Below the pieces are notes generated by a model, which was not told the origin of the DNA, searched no databases, and was given only the letters and a program-made list of their open reading frames with translations. The position numbers and the translations under genes are program-made. A stretch of DNA of 64,000 nt from Dyella nitratireducens. GTDB taxonomy: Bacteria; Pseudomonadota; Gammaproteobacteria; Xanthomonadales; Rhodanobacteraceae. The DNA is taken from positions 2,016,933 through 2,080,932 of the forward strand of contig NZ_BMJA01000001.1 of the NCBI RefSeq assembly GCF_014642835.1. Reading direction: 5' to 3'. Below are positions 8,297 through 17,056 of this stretch, in pieces; the first letter of the stretch is position 1; each line of letters begins with the position of its first letter.

Positions 8297-8701
8297 ATGA
8301 AACGACATCTTTTAGCACTGGCCTTGCTGTCCTCGTTGCCGCTTGTCATGACTACGACGGCTGCGGCCGCACAGGACTATCAGGATCATGACCATGGGGA
8401 CCATGACCACGGCTGGGATCAACATGATCATGACCGCGATCACCATGACGACCGTGACCATCACGACGATCATGGCTGGCACGATGATCACGGCCGCCAC
8501 GAAGGCTGGGACAGGCATTACCGCCGCGGCGAGTATCTGCCGGACCGCTATCGCGGACGGGAGTATTACGTCGATGACTATGCGCGGTACCACTTGTATG
8601 CCCCGCCGCGCGGCTACGTGTGGATTCACGGCGATGAAGGGCAGTTTGTGCTCGTTGCGGTGGCAACCGGCTTGATCGTCAATGAGTTGATCGGGAATTG
8701 A
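8297..8701 (+). CDS. RcnB-family periplasmic protein with His/Asp-rich N-terminus
   Basis: A 134-residue exported protein. After the signal peptide (cleavage near TAAAAQ) comes a low-complexity segment of about 45 residues built from His and Asp (HDHGDHDHGWD type). The C-terminal RcnB domain follows (RGEYLPDRYRGREYYVDDY, PPRGYVWI and a final VATGLIVNELI). RcnB proteins take part in periplasmic Ni/Co homeostasis, and the His/Asp tract fits divalent metal binding. No rcnA or other metal efflux gene lies nearby. The start at 8297 is preferred because the signal peptide begins there. Confidence 0.85.
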   Translation: MKRHLLALALLSSLPLVMTTTAAAAQDYQDHDHGDHDHGWDQHDHDRDHHDDRDHHDDHGWHDDHGRHEGWDRHYRRGEYLPDRYRGREYYVDDYARYHLYAPPRGYVWIHGDEGQFVLVAVATGLIVNELIGN

Positions 8702-8732
8702 ATTACTTACTTTCCCGTCGCGAAATGCGGTT

Positions 8733-8871
8733 CCCTCCCCTGCGTGCAGGGGAGGGTTAGGGTGGGGTGACGCGAGCGAAGCTCGCGTCCGGCTACACCG
8801 GCAGGATCTAATATCATCGCAAGATTGCTTCACCCCACCCCAGCCCTCCCCTACTACACGTAGGGGAGGGA
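8733..8871. repeat. Inverted pair of CCCTCCCC-type palindromic repeats (BIME-like)
   Basis: Two palindromic units (about 8733-8778 and 8830-8871) face each other across about 55 nt containing GCGAGCGAAGCTCGCG and a TCCGGCTAC segment. The same composite, with similar inner sequence, occurs at 1672-1823 in reverse orientation. It lies between convergent genes and can terminate both. Confidence 0.8.
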
Positions 8872-8930
8872 GCGCATTCTGGTGAACTGAGATTCGAGGT
8901 CAATCAAACCAAGGGAAGTTCAGCATCACA

Positions 8931-10820
8931 TCAAGACTGCCGCACCAGCACCTGCTCTTCTTTCACCGCAACGGCCACCCGCTCGCTGTTGAGCCACTGC
9001 AACCACTCGCTCAATACAACCAGCGTCCAGATCGCCCTGGCATGATCGCTGATGCGTGCCTGGTGTTCGGCAAACAAAGCTTGCGCGACACGCGTGTCGA
9101 TACCCACCGCAGCAAGCTCGCCGCTTGCAAGATGCGCCTGCGCCCATTCGCGCAACGGCCCGCGCAACCATGCCGCCAACGGCACTGACAAACCGCGCTT
9201 GCGGCGCGTCACCACGTCCTTGGGCAGGTAATCCAGCGCGTAGCGCTTGAGGAACACCTTGGTGGTAAGACCGCGCACGCGTGCTTCCACCGGTAGCGTG
9301 GCAGCAAATTCGATCACGCTTTGATCGAGGAACGGTGCGCGGATTTCCACGCCATGCAGCATCGCGCCGCGATCGGCTTTCGCCATCAGCGCATCAGGCA
9401 GCGAATGGTCGAAGTCGTAGCGCTGGATGGTGTCGATCAGGCGTGTTGCATCATGCCTGGTATCGTCGATGGGCGGCTTGATGCCGAGCTTGTGCTGCCA
9501 CAACGGCGGAATGCTCGCGGTCCACAGCATATGCCGCGCCAGGCCGTCCAGTTCCTGCCCGCGAATGAACCGCTTGAGCAGAAACGACAGCGTGACCTTC
9601 TTGTCGCTGGTGGGCAGTGCTTCGATCGCACGCTGCGCCAGCGCTTTCACCGGCGGCGCCAGGTTCGCGTAATGACTCGCCCAGCGCGCGCCAAGATAAG
9701 TGGGATAGCCGCCGAACAGTTCGTCCGCACCTTCGCCTGCAAGCAACAGCCGTACATCTTGCGAGGCACGCTTGGTAACCAGCGACAGCGGAATCCACGC
9801 GGGATCGGCAAGCGGTTCGCCATTGGCGCGAATCAGTTCGCGCAGCGTGCGCGGTACGTCCTGGGCGGAGACGTTCACCTCGATGAAGTTGCAGCCGAGC
9901 TGGCCGGCAAGCTGAGCCGCATGCTGCCCTTCGTCGAAAGATTCTTCCGCGAAGCGGATGCAATACGCCGAGAGTGGCTTCTCCGGCCGCACGCTGCGCG
10001 CTACTGCCGTCATCAGTGCCGAATCGATACCGCCGCTGAGCAGCACGCCGTAATCCACGTCGATATCGCTCTGCCGCCGTACGGCTTCGCGGAAGATCGG
10101 ATCGAAACTGCGCAAAGGCGGCACCGTGGTGGCCTTTTCCGTTGGAAAATCCCAGTAGCGCACACGCCGGATGCCGGCGGGATCGATCACGATCATCTCG
10201 CCGGGGCTCACTTTGTGAATGTGCTTGAGCGGGCTGTTCGGCGCGGGGCAATAACCGGAGCGCAGATAGTGCGCCAGACCCTCGGTATCGATCTCGATGT
10301 CCGGCTTGCATGCTTTCACCAGCGCAGCCAGTTCGGAGGCGAAGTACACCGTTTGACCGATGACGGCGTAATACAGATGCCGCTCACCGGCGCGATCACG
10401 CGCCAGGACCAGCCGCTGATGACGGCCGTCCCACAGCGCCAGCGCGAACACACCCTGCACGTGTTCCAGGAACGAGAGCCCCTTTTCCAGATACAACGGC
10501 GCCAGCACGGCGACGTCGGTGGTCTGCGGAATGTCATGCCCGGCGTCGGCGAGCGAGCGGCGCAATTCCTGGTGATTGTCGATCTCGCCGTTGCAGGCAA
10601 CGATCACACCGGCCTCGTACTCCAGCAGCGGCGGCTGATGCTGATCCACCCCGCGGATCGCCAGGCGGTTGGTGGCCATGGCGAGATTGGGCCGCGAAAT
10701 GAAGGCATCCCCATGCGGCCCGCGATGGGCCAGGGCCTGCAGCATGGTGCTCGCTTTGTGCTCAAGGTGTGGCGGCGGGTGCCCTGCATCCCGGCTCAAG
10801 ATTCCGCAAATTCCACACAT
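8931..10820 (-). CDS. AsnB-like asparagine synthase / glutamine amidotransferase
   Basis: A 629-residue class II glutamine amidotransferase. Cys2 of MCGICGI is the glutaminase nucleophile, with the supporting motifs LAHRGPHGD and CNGEIDNH. The synthetase half carries the PP-loop SGGIDS and GEGADELFGGYPTYLG. Such AsnB paralogues are common in polysaccharide clusters, where they amidate sugar acids or peptides rather than making asparagine. Here it is followed on the same strand by a GT39 and a GT9 glycosyltransferase, which supports a cell-surface role. Whether it is the housekeeping enzyme cannot be decided from the window. Confidence 0.88.
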   Translation of the reverse strand: MCGICGILSRDAGHPPPHLEHKASTMLQALAHRGPHGDAFISRPNLAMATNRLAIRGVDQHQPPLLEYEAGVIVACNGEIDNHQELRRSLADAGHDIPQTTDVAVLAPLYLEKGLSFLEHVQGVFALALWDGRHQRLVLARDRAGERHLYYAVIGQTVYFASELAALVKACKPDIEIDTEGLAHYLRSGYCPAPNSPLKHIHKVSPGEMIVIDPAGIRRVRYWDFPTEKATTVPPLRSFDPIFREAVRRQSDIDVDYGVLLSGGIDSALMTAVARSVRPEKPLSAYCIRFAEESFDEGQHAAQLAGQLGCNFIEVNVSAQDVPRTLRELIRANGEPLADPAWIPLSLVTKRASQDVRLLLAGEGADELFGGYPTYLGARWASHYANLAPPVKALAQRAIEALPTSDKKVTLSFLLKRFIRGQELDGLARHMLWTASIPPLWQHKLGIKPPIDDTRHDATRLIDTIQRYDFDHSLPDALMAKADRGAMLHGVEIRAPFLDQSVIEFAATLPVEARVRGLTTKVFLKRYALDYLPKDVVTRRKRGLSVPLAAWLRGPLREWAQAHLASGELAAVGIDTRVAQALFAEHQARISDHARAIWTLVVLSEWLQWLNSERVAVAVKEEQVLVRQS

Positions 10821-10934
10821 GTAAGGGTGCTCTGGTCGATTCCGCGGGCGTGTGCCGCCCAGTTGAGCAATTGTAAAGGAAGGGGGTGGAAGCCGGGCTC
10901 GACGCGGTGTGAAGCCCCTATACCGAAAGGGGGC

Positions 10935-12455
10935 TCAAAGCTGCACCAGCTTCAGCACATTCCCCCGCCACGTGCCCAGCTCGCTGACATGCCCCGGGCA
11001 GCGCGCCAGCGCCGGCTTGATCGCCTCCGGCCCCAGGTCCGGATCGATCACCACCAACGCCCTGCCCTCGTTGTGCAAGGCATGGCACAGCGCGTCAGAA
11101 CCCTCCGGCGCCAACCACGGGATACCGTAGACCGCCTTGCTCAGGTACATGCGCAGGCCCCAGGGAGTGGCCTCTTCAATGGTGTAACTCTCTGCCGTGT
11201 TCTCGATAAAAATCAGCGCCTTGTACTGCTCGACCGGCGTCGCTGCACGCAGCTCGCCGGCCATCTGGCGGTTGTCGTCCTTGGAATGCCAGCCGTACGC
11301 AGCGCCAGCCTTCACTCCCAGCAGGATCACCACCCACACCGCCAGCAGGACCTGCTGCCTGGCCTGGCGAAGATCGACGCGATCACGCAGCTCCAGCCCG
11401 ATCAGCAGGGCCAAGGGCACGAACAGCGGCAGCATGTACAGCGGCAGGCGCGATTGCACCAGGCAGAAGATCACAAACGGCACCAGGAACCACAGCACCA
11501 GGAACAACTCGATGCCCGGGCTGCTTTTTGCACCCCAGCGTTCGGCGGACACCCAACGCCTGATCACCCGGCCGACCGCCGGCCACCACGGCAACAACCC
11601 GATGCCCAGCACCGGCAGGTAGATCTTGATCCAGCCAAACCATCCCGCATTGCGCTTGTGCGCGGCCGTAAAGATGCGGTTGTACACCTCCTGGTGCAGG
11701 AAGTAGTGCAGCAGGCCCGCATAGCGGATCACCACCACCGCGTACCAGGACAGGCCGATGGCCAGGAACAGCACGATGCCGCGCCACGGGAAAAACCGCC
11801 GCAGCCCATGCCAGCCGTCGCGGCGCACGATAAAGGGAATCGCCGCCAGCAGCGGCATCAACCCGGGCGGTCCCTTGGTCAGAAACGCCAATCCCCAACC
11901 CGCCCACATCAACAACACATAGCGCTGGCGCCCGCGTTCGTTGTCGTCAAACGCGGCGCGCACAAAGCCCAGCATGGCCAGCGCTTCGCACAAGGTCAGA
12001 AAGGCATCGGTACTGACGATGTTGCTGGCCATTAACGGCGCCGCCGCACAGGCGTACACCAATCCGGGCAGCCAGGGCTTTTCCGGCACCACGCAGCGGC
12101 CCATCGCGTACAGAATCCACAGCGTCAGCACGAAGGCCAGCGCATAAGGCGCGCGCGCCGCCCAGCTGTTGCGGCCGAACATCTGGATGGACCCGGCGAT
12201 CACCCAGTAGGTGGTCGGCGGCTTGGAGAAGTTGACCTCGTCGGGGCTGTAGGCCGGCGCCAGGTAATTGCCGGTATCCAGCATCTGCAGCGCCGCGACG
12301 GTGTAGCGCCCTTCGTCGGGGCTCCACAGGCCGCGCGTGCCCTGGAACGCAAACCCGAGCAGCAGGCCGAGGCAGATCAGGGCGACAAGCGGCCATCGCG
12401 AGGCGTGCGTGGTGCTGGGCCGCAGGCGGTGTTCCATGGTGCGGTCGTTGGGCAT
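10935..12455 (-). CDS. GT39/ArnT-family integral-membrane glycosyltransferase
   Basis: A 506-residue protein with 11-12 predicted transmembrane segments. The GT39/GT83 signature lies in the first periplasmic loop (LWSPDEGRYTVAALQM, containing the acidic pair that binds the lipid-linked donor), followed by FSKPPTTYW and a tract ending FLTKGPPG. ArnT-type enzymes move a sugar from undecaprenyl phosphate onto lipid A or a protein. The C-terminal soluble part (about 90 residues) contains a possible periplasmic domain. The start is uncertain: ATGs at 12455 and 12437 are both possible. It lies between AsnB-like and GT9 genes on the same strand. The acceptor is unknown. Confidence 0.85.
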   Translation of the reverse strand: MPNDRTMEHRLRPSTTHASRWPLVALICLGLLLGFAFQGTRGLWSPDEGRYTVAALQMLDTGNYLAPAYSPDEVNFSKPPTTYWVIAGSIQMFGRNSWAARAPYALAFVLTLWILYAMGRCVVPEKPWLPGLVYACAAAPLMASNIVSTDAFLTLCEALAMLGFVRAAFDDNERGRQRYVLLMWAGWGLAFLTKGPPGLMPLLAAIPFIVRRDGWHGLRRFFPWRGIVLFLAIGLSWYAVVVIRYAGLLHYFLHQEVYNRIFTAAHKRNAGWFGWIKIYLPVLGIGLLPWWPAVGRVIRRWVSAERWGAKSSPGIELFLVLWFLVPFVIFCLVQSRLPLYMLPLFVPLALLIGLELRDRVDLRQARQQVLLAVWVVILLGVKAGAAYGWHSKDDNRQMAGELRAATPVEQYKALIFIENTAESYTIEEATPWGLRMYLSKAVYGIPWLAPEGSDALCHALHNEGRALVVIDPDLGPEAIKPALARCPGHVSELGTWRGNVLKLVQL

Positions 12456-12593
12456 GGGGAATTCCGGATAAAGCACCGCTTGCCGTCGACGGTGGCGGCA
12501 CAAAGTCGGTGGGAAGCTCAGATTCGTCGCGACCTTGCGCCCGGATGGCGCAAGACCCAGGAAGACGATTGTAAGCGACGAGGAGTGCGGGTA

Positions 12594-13709
12594 TCAGGAC
12601 CCCAACGCTGACTGGATGCGCCCAGCCAGCTCAACGACATCCGCAAGCGTTGTCGCGGGACTTGCCTCTTTCAACGGCAGTCCGGGCGCGGCGAACAAAT
12701 CCGGAAACGTCCTCATGACATGCCGGGCGACTTCCTGCCCCGACATATTGCGGGTGCGCAGCGAACTGTTGCGCGACCCGTACGGCCCGTAGGTCTTTGC
12801 GTCGGTCACGCTGAACAGGCCCATGGTCGGCACCTGCGATGCCACGGCCAGATGCATCACCCCGCAGTCGGCGCTGATCATCAGGTCGACCGCCGACATG
12901 ACCGCGCCCATGCGCCGGATGCTGGTGGAGTAGTAGCTGGGCCAGCGTGAGCCGAGCATGGAACGGCCCTGCATGGGCACGATTTCCACCAGGGCGCATT
13001 CCGGTGACTGCTCCTCCAGCGTGGCAAGAAATTCGTCCCACCATGCCTGCGGATAGCGTTTGTTGCCGGTCGCGTCGGCGAAGATGCCGATGGTGCAGCG
13101 TGCTTGATGTTGCAGCTGTTCGGCCAGCAGTTCGCGCAGCACAGCCTTGCCGCAAGCCCGTTCGCCATCAGTAAGCCGGATATCCATCATGGGAAAGCCC
13201 TGGCCTTCCTGCTGCGCCGGCGATGCATGCCAGCGCACCAACGCCACCGGCCGCTGCGCCATGTGACTGGGTGCCATCGTCTGCGGCACCAGGTGGGTGA
13301 AACTCGCCGAGGCTTCAGGCTCCCCAAAACCAAGCTTGTAACGCCCTTTGAAAATGCGCGCGAGCGTACGGCTGAAACCGGAGCCGAAACAGGGATCGAT
13401 GATCAGGTCGTAATGAGTCCGGCGAATGCGTGAGATCAAGCCAAGAAAACTCACCGGGTGCTTGAAGCCACGGCGCGGCAGGCAATAGATGTTCTTGACG
13501 CTGAAGAACGTGGCGAACACGTCGGCCGCCAGCGTGCCCTCCGCCACGATGTCGATTTCCGCGCCCTTGTACAGACGTTCCAGTTCGGCGATCAGCGGCG
13601 TCATCAGCAGCATGTTGCCCAGCCGATGATTCGGCCGGCACACCAGGATGCGATGAATCCCCTGCCGGGGGATGCCGTTGAGAAGTGGATTGCTAGCGAT
13701 TGCGCTCAA
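12594..13709 (-). CDS. GT9-family (heptosyltransferase-like) glycosyltransferase
   Basis: A 371-residue GT-B fold enzyme of family GT9. The N-terminal RILVCRPNHRLGNMLLMTPL is the diagnostic motif for heptosyltransferases and their relatives. The donor-binding half contains IGIFADATGNKRYP, the mid-region SADLMISADCGVMHLAVA-like stretch (DLMISADCGVMHLA) and PTMGLFSVTD. The start appears to be a TTG at 13709, because the conserved motif begins about 20 residues later and no better ATG precedes it. Together with the GT39 and AsnB-like genes it suggests LPS or exopolysaccharide assembly. The exact sugar is unknown. Confidence 0.85.
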   Translation of the reverse strand: MSAIASNPLLNGIPRQGIHRILVCRPNHRLGNMLLMTPLIAELERLYKGAEIDIVAEGTLAADVFATFFSVKNIYCLPRRGFKHPVSFLGLISRIRRTHYDLIIDPCFGSGFSRTLARIFKGRYKLGFGEPEASASFTHLVPQTMAPSHMAQRPVALVRWHASPAQQEGQGFPMMDIRLTDGERACGKAVLRELLAEQLQHQARCTIGIFADATGNKRYPQAWWDEFLATLEEQSPECALVEIVPMQGRSMLGSRWPSYYSTSIRRMGAVMSAVDLMISADCGVMHLAVASQVPTMGLFSVTDAKTYGPYGSRNSSLRTRNMSGQEVARHVMRTFPDLFAAPGLPLKEASPATTLADVVELAGRIQSALGS

Positions 13710-13833
13710 AGCTCACCCGACGCACTGATTGTTTGAATGGCGTTTCGGCATGATCGGACCCCGCATGAAACGGCTTGGTTCAACCACGCGCCAGCACGTC
13801 CTTGGGCCTGGATGGCAAGTGTGGAAGGGCAAA

Positions 13834-13849
13834 CTTAGGCGAGACTTAC
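13834..13849 (+). promoter_or_regulatory. Possible response-regulator binding site upstream of the two-component operon
   Basis: Direct repeats ACTTAG (13833-13838) and ACTTAC (13844-13849) have an 11-bp period, the spacing used by OmpR/PmrA-type dimers. They lie about 140-155 nt upstream of the response-regulator start, with an AT-rich stretch (TTATAG near 13915) between. Autoregulation is inferred from this alone. Confidence 0.3.
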
Positions 13850-13989
13850 ATGCGTGTTACGAGTTTGTAATCTGTTCAAAAACGCATGTTTTCACTGACT
13901 TTGCATCGCTCGTTGTTATAGTCGCCGCGACGTTGCAGCGAACGGGAAAAATACGCTGTCAGGCCCGACAGATTACCGAAAGGAACCGG

Positions 13990-14727
13990 ATGCATACGAC
14001 GCTTGTCTGGAACGACGCGGGTAACCGTGGCATCGCCTGCGAAAGGGGAACTGCTCTGAACGTTCTTATTGTCGAAGACTCCGCACGTTTGCGCGATTCG
14101 CTGGGGCGTGGCCTGACGGCATCCGGGTTCACCGTGGATAACGCGGTCAACGGCGTGGCGGCCTGCCAGCATCTGGACACGTATGAATATGAACTGGTCG
14201 TGCTGGACTTGGGGCTGCCCGGCATGGATGGATTCGGCGTGCTGCGTCATATACAGGGGCATACAACGCGTCCGCGCGTGCTGGTGCTGTCGGCACGCGA
14301 TCAGATCGCCGACCGCGTCGATGCGCTTAATCGCGGCGCGGATGACTATCTGGTCAAGCCTTTTGCCTTCGACGAGCTGGTGGCGCGATTGCATGCGCTC
14401 GCCCGCCGCTCGCAAGATGCGCAGACACCGCAACTGATCATCGGCACGCTGACGCTCGATCCCGCAGGACGCACGGTGCGTGTGCAAGACCAATGGTTGA
14501 CGCTGACACCGCGCGAATTTTCCTTGCTTGAACTGCTGATGAGGCATCGCGGCCGTGCGTTCTCACGCAGCGACATTCTCGAACGCCTGGCCGGCTGCGA
14601 ATCCACCGCCTCCGACCGCAGCGTGGAAGTGCTGGTGTTCGGCCTGCGGCGCAAGCTGGAGCAAGCCGGCATCAGCGAGCTGGTGCACACGCGCCGCGGT
14701 TTCGGCTATCTGATTCCCAAGAGCTGA
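13990..14727 (+). CDS. OmpR/QseB-family response regulator
   Basis: A REC domain (NVLIVEDSARLRDSL, phosphoacceptor in VLDLGLPGMDG, Lys in YLVKPFAFDE) is followed by a winged-helix OmpR domain (LTPREFSLLELLM, VEVLVFGLRRKLEQAG). It resembles the QseB/PmrA/TctD group. The start is ambiguous. The ATG at 13990 has a usable ribosome site (AAAGGA) but adds a 22-residue leader and puts the phosphoacceptor at Asp73. A CTG at 14056, behind AAAGGGG, would give the family-typical N-terminus and Asp51. The stop codon overlaps the kinase start by one base. Confidence 0.9.
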   Translation: MHTTLVWNDAGNRGIACERGTALNVLIVEDSARLRDSLGRGLTASGFTVDNAVNGVAACQHLDTYEYELVVLDLGLPGMDGFGVLRHIQGHTTRPRVLVLSARDQIADRVDALNRGADDYLVKPFAFDELVARLHALARRSQDAQTPQLIIGTLTLDPAGRTVRVQDQWLTLTPREFSLLELLMRHRGRAFSRSDILERLAGCESTASDRSVEVLVFGLRRKLEQAGISELVHTRRGFGYLIPKS

Positions 14728-16145
14728 TGGCGCGGTCCATGGCGGCAAGCCCACGCGCAACCTCGCTGCGCCTTCGCACCACCCTGCTGGTGATTGCGGC
14801 GATCGTGGTGGTGCTTGGAACAGCCATGATCGTGATCGACATTCGCGTGGATAACGAAGTCGCGCAACGCGCCGATGCCGACCTGCTGGAACACGCGCAG
14901 GCGCTGGCGGATATTTTCACGGCGCGCACCAAGGCATCCACGCAGCCCTTTCCCTCGTATTGGACGCCCTCGTTCCTGGCGGATGACGGGACCAACTATT
15001 TCCGCATCGACTGCCGTGGCCAGCACGTCGTATCGTCCGATGACGTCAGGTCGCTAGCGTGGCCAACGCCTGCGCCGAACCAGTCGATGGACTTCAGCGA
15101 TATGACCGATCATCGCGGCACCCGGCTGCGCGCCATCGTCTTGCGCTTTTTCCCCGACCTCAACGCCATGCATGACGCGCCATCCGGCCCCGATGCTGCG
15201 AATGAAGCGGCAGATGCGACGGAGTGCATGCTGGGATTGGCGGTAGATCACAGCGAAGTGCTGGACTTCCAACACTCCATGGATCGGATCGAATTTGGCG
15301 GCGTGGTGCTGGGCTTCCTGATCGTAGCCATTCTTACGCCGTTGCTGGTCATGCGCAGCCTGCGTCCTCTCGCAGGCCTGGCCGAAGCGATGGACAAGAT
15401 CGGTCCGGAAACGCCGAGCATGCGGTTGCAAGGTACCAATATCCGCGAACTTGCACCGCTGATCGCACGCTTCAATGCGGTGCTCTCGCGCATGGAGGAA
15501 GGCCTGTTGCGCGAGCGCCAGTTCGCCAGCAGCGTGGCGCATGAACTGCGCACGCCCTTGGCGGAATTGCGCACCGCCATCGAAGTGGAATTGCGCTATC
15601 CCAGTGGCCGCGATCCACACGTGTTGCTGGCGGACATCGGCGAGATCGGCGCCAAGATGGAACGTATCGTGACAGCCCTGTTGCTGCTCACCCGTATCGA
15701 GGCGGGTATCGAGCAACTTTCCTTGCAACGCGTGGATGTCACCGCGCTGACGGATGCACTGGTCATTCGGCATCAGCATCGCTTGCGCGAACGTGCCTTG
15801 AACCTGAGGCTGGACATCGAGCCCTCCGTTGCCTGGATGGCAGACAGCACGCTGCTGGACGTGCTACTTGGCAACCTGCTGAGCAACGCGATCGCCTACG
15901 CACCGTCCGGCAGCACCATCGTGCTATGCAGTGCGCAATCCAATTGGTCCGTCACGAACGCCGCCCCGGATCTTACCGACGAGGATATCGCCCGCATGAA
16001 GCAGCGATTCTGGCGCAAAGGCAAGGACGCCGGCGTGCATACCGGGCTTGGTCTGGCGCTGGCTGCGTCGGCGGCGCACGCGCAGTCATTACGGCTGGAG
16101 CTGGTGTTGCGCGAGGGGAATTTGCAGGCGAGTGTGATGCCTTGA
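14727..16145 (+). CDS. QseC-like sensor histidine kinase
   Basis: A 472-residue membrane kinase paired with the preceding regulator. Two transmembrane segments (about 15-37 and 190-212) enclose a periplasmic sensor of about 150 residues. A HAMP-like linker is followed by HisKA with His272 (SSVAHELRTPLAEL), the N-box (LLGNLLSNAIAYAP) and a short G-box (GVHTGLGLALAASAAHA). The C-terminal ATPase half is compact, as in QseC/PmrB-type kinases. The signal is unknown. Nearby envelope genes (GT39, GT9, PAP2) fit an envelope-stress or lipid A regulon, as in PmrAB systems, but this is inference. Confidence 0.9.
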   Translation: MARSMAASPRATSLRLRTTLLVIAAIVVVLGTAMIVIDIRVDNEVAQRADADLLEHAQALADIFTARTKASTQPFPSYWTPSFLADDGTNYFRIDCRGQHVVSSDDVRSLAWPTPAPNQSMDFSDMTDHRGTRLRAIVLRFFPDLNAMHDAPSGPDAANEAADATECMLGLAVDHSEVLDFQHSMDRIEFGGVVLGFLIVAILTPLLVMRSLRPLAGLAEAMDKIGPETPSMRLQGTNIRELAPLIARFNAVLSRMEEGLLRERQFASSVAHELRTPLAELRTAIEVELRYPSGRDPHVLLADIGEIGAKMERIVTALLLLTRIEAGIEQLSLQRVDVTALTDALVIRHQHRLRERALNLRLDIEPSVAWMADSTLLDVLLGNLLSNAIAYAPSGSTIVLCSAQSNWSVTNAAPDLTDEDIARMKQRFWRKGKDAGVHTGLGLALAASAAHAQSLRLELVLREGNLQASVMP

Positions 16146-16155
16146 ATAAACCGGG

Positions 16156-16803
16156 CTACGGGTTGAAACGATGGATGAATCCAATCTTGAACCCGCCCGG
16201 CAGCCAGCTGATGATCAATGGCGAATGCCGCCGCGACGCATAAATTCCGAATCCTACGCCTACCCCCGCGCCCACTAGCACATCGCTTTGCCAGTGGCCG
16301 CGCGTTTTCACGCGCGCTACCGCGTCATAAGCCGGCAGCAAGGCCAGTGCGTATACCGCTGGATGATCTTCGCCGTAGGCGGCCATGAAGGGCGTCACCG
16401 CCGCGGAAATCGCCGACACCTCGCCGCTGGGAAAGCTCTGCGCATGCGTGCCGCGGAAAAACAGATTGGGATTGGACGTCTGCGAAGGGCGTTCGCGCTG
16501 GAACGAGTATTTCATCACTTCCGTGGTGACGCCCGTGAACACCATGGCATCCACCGATCGCCACAAGGTGTCGCCAAACTTGTCCTGGTCACCGAATGCC
16601 AGGGCACCGAGGCCGACGAAAGCGACGGTTCCATCCAGCACGCCGCTCTGGATGTTGCGATTCCAGATGCCGCGATTGTCGTAAGCCACCCGATGATCGA
16701 TGCCAAGAAAACCGCCACCCGCCCATGCGCTGCTGGGCAGCAAGCACGCCACGCATAGCATCGCCTGCAAAAAGAAATGAGAACGAGAACGTAATGCAGC
16801 CAT
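16156..16803 (-). CDS. Exported PAP2-family phosphatase with PSGE in place of PSGH
   Basis: A 215-residue PAP2 acid-phosphatase-like protein. A signal peptide (ending SSAWA) favours the ATG at 16803 over a GTG at 16836. Motif 1 is intact (KYSFQRERP, K-x6-RP), and motif 3 is nearly so (ARVKTRGHWQSD, with the nucleophile His170 and Asp174). Motif 2 reads SFPSGE: the conserved His that protonates the leaving group is Glu128. PAP2 enzymes dephosphorylate lipid phosphates such as undecaprenyl pyrophosphate or lipid A. With this change, activity may be altered. It is convergent with the sensor kinase gene. Confidence 0.8.
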   Translation of the reverse strand: MAALRSRSHFFLQAMLCVACLLPSSAWAGGGFLGIDHRVAYDNRGIWNRNIQSGVLDGTVAFVGLGALAFGDQDKFGDTLWRSVDAMVFTGVTTEVMKYSFQRERPSQTSNPNLFFRGTHAQSFPSGEVSAISAAVTPFMAAYGEDHPAVYALALLPAYDAVARVKTRGHWQSDVLVGAGVGVGFGIYASRRHSPLIISWLPGGFKIGFIHRFNP

Positions 16804-17056
16804 GACACGACGCTCGTTGTCCGGACAAATCCTCACGCAAACCCATTTGACCCTATGCCTTTCATCTTTGCATTGGCTTAGTGCGCGGTGAAGTTTGCGC
16901 TATGTTTCGACCACGACGATGTGTACTGTCAAAACGGCTCGCTCACGTCACACACTCGTCATTCAAGACATGAATCCTTCGTCATGAAGAACACGTGCCA
17001 CCGCAAAAGATGGCAGCGTTTTTCGCGTGCAACATTCCTCCCCCACGAGCCTTTGT

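Noticed and set aside
9321..12035. Very long plus-strand open frame (about 900 codons)
   Set aside because: It is antisense to the AsnB-like and GT39 genes and rich in Arg, Gln and His without any domain. High-GC antisense frames of this kind are expected by chance.
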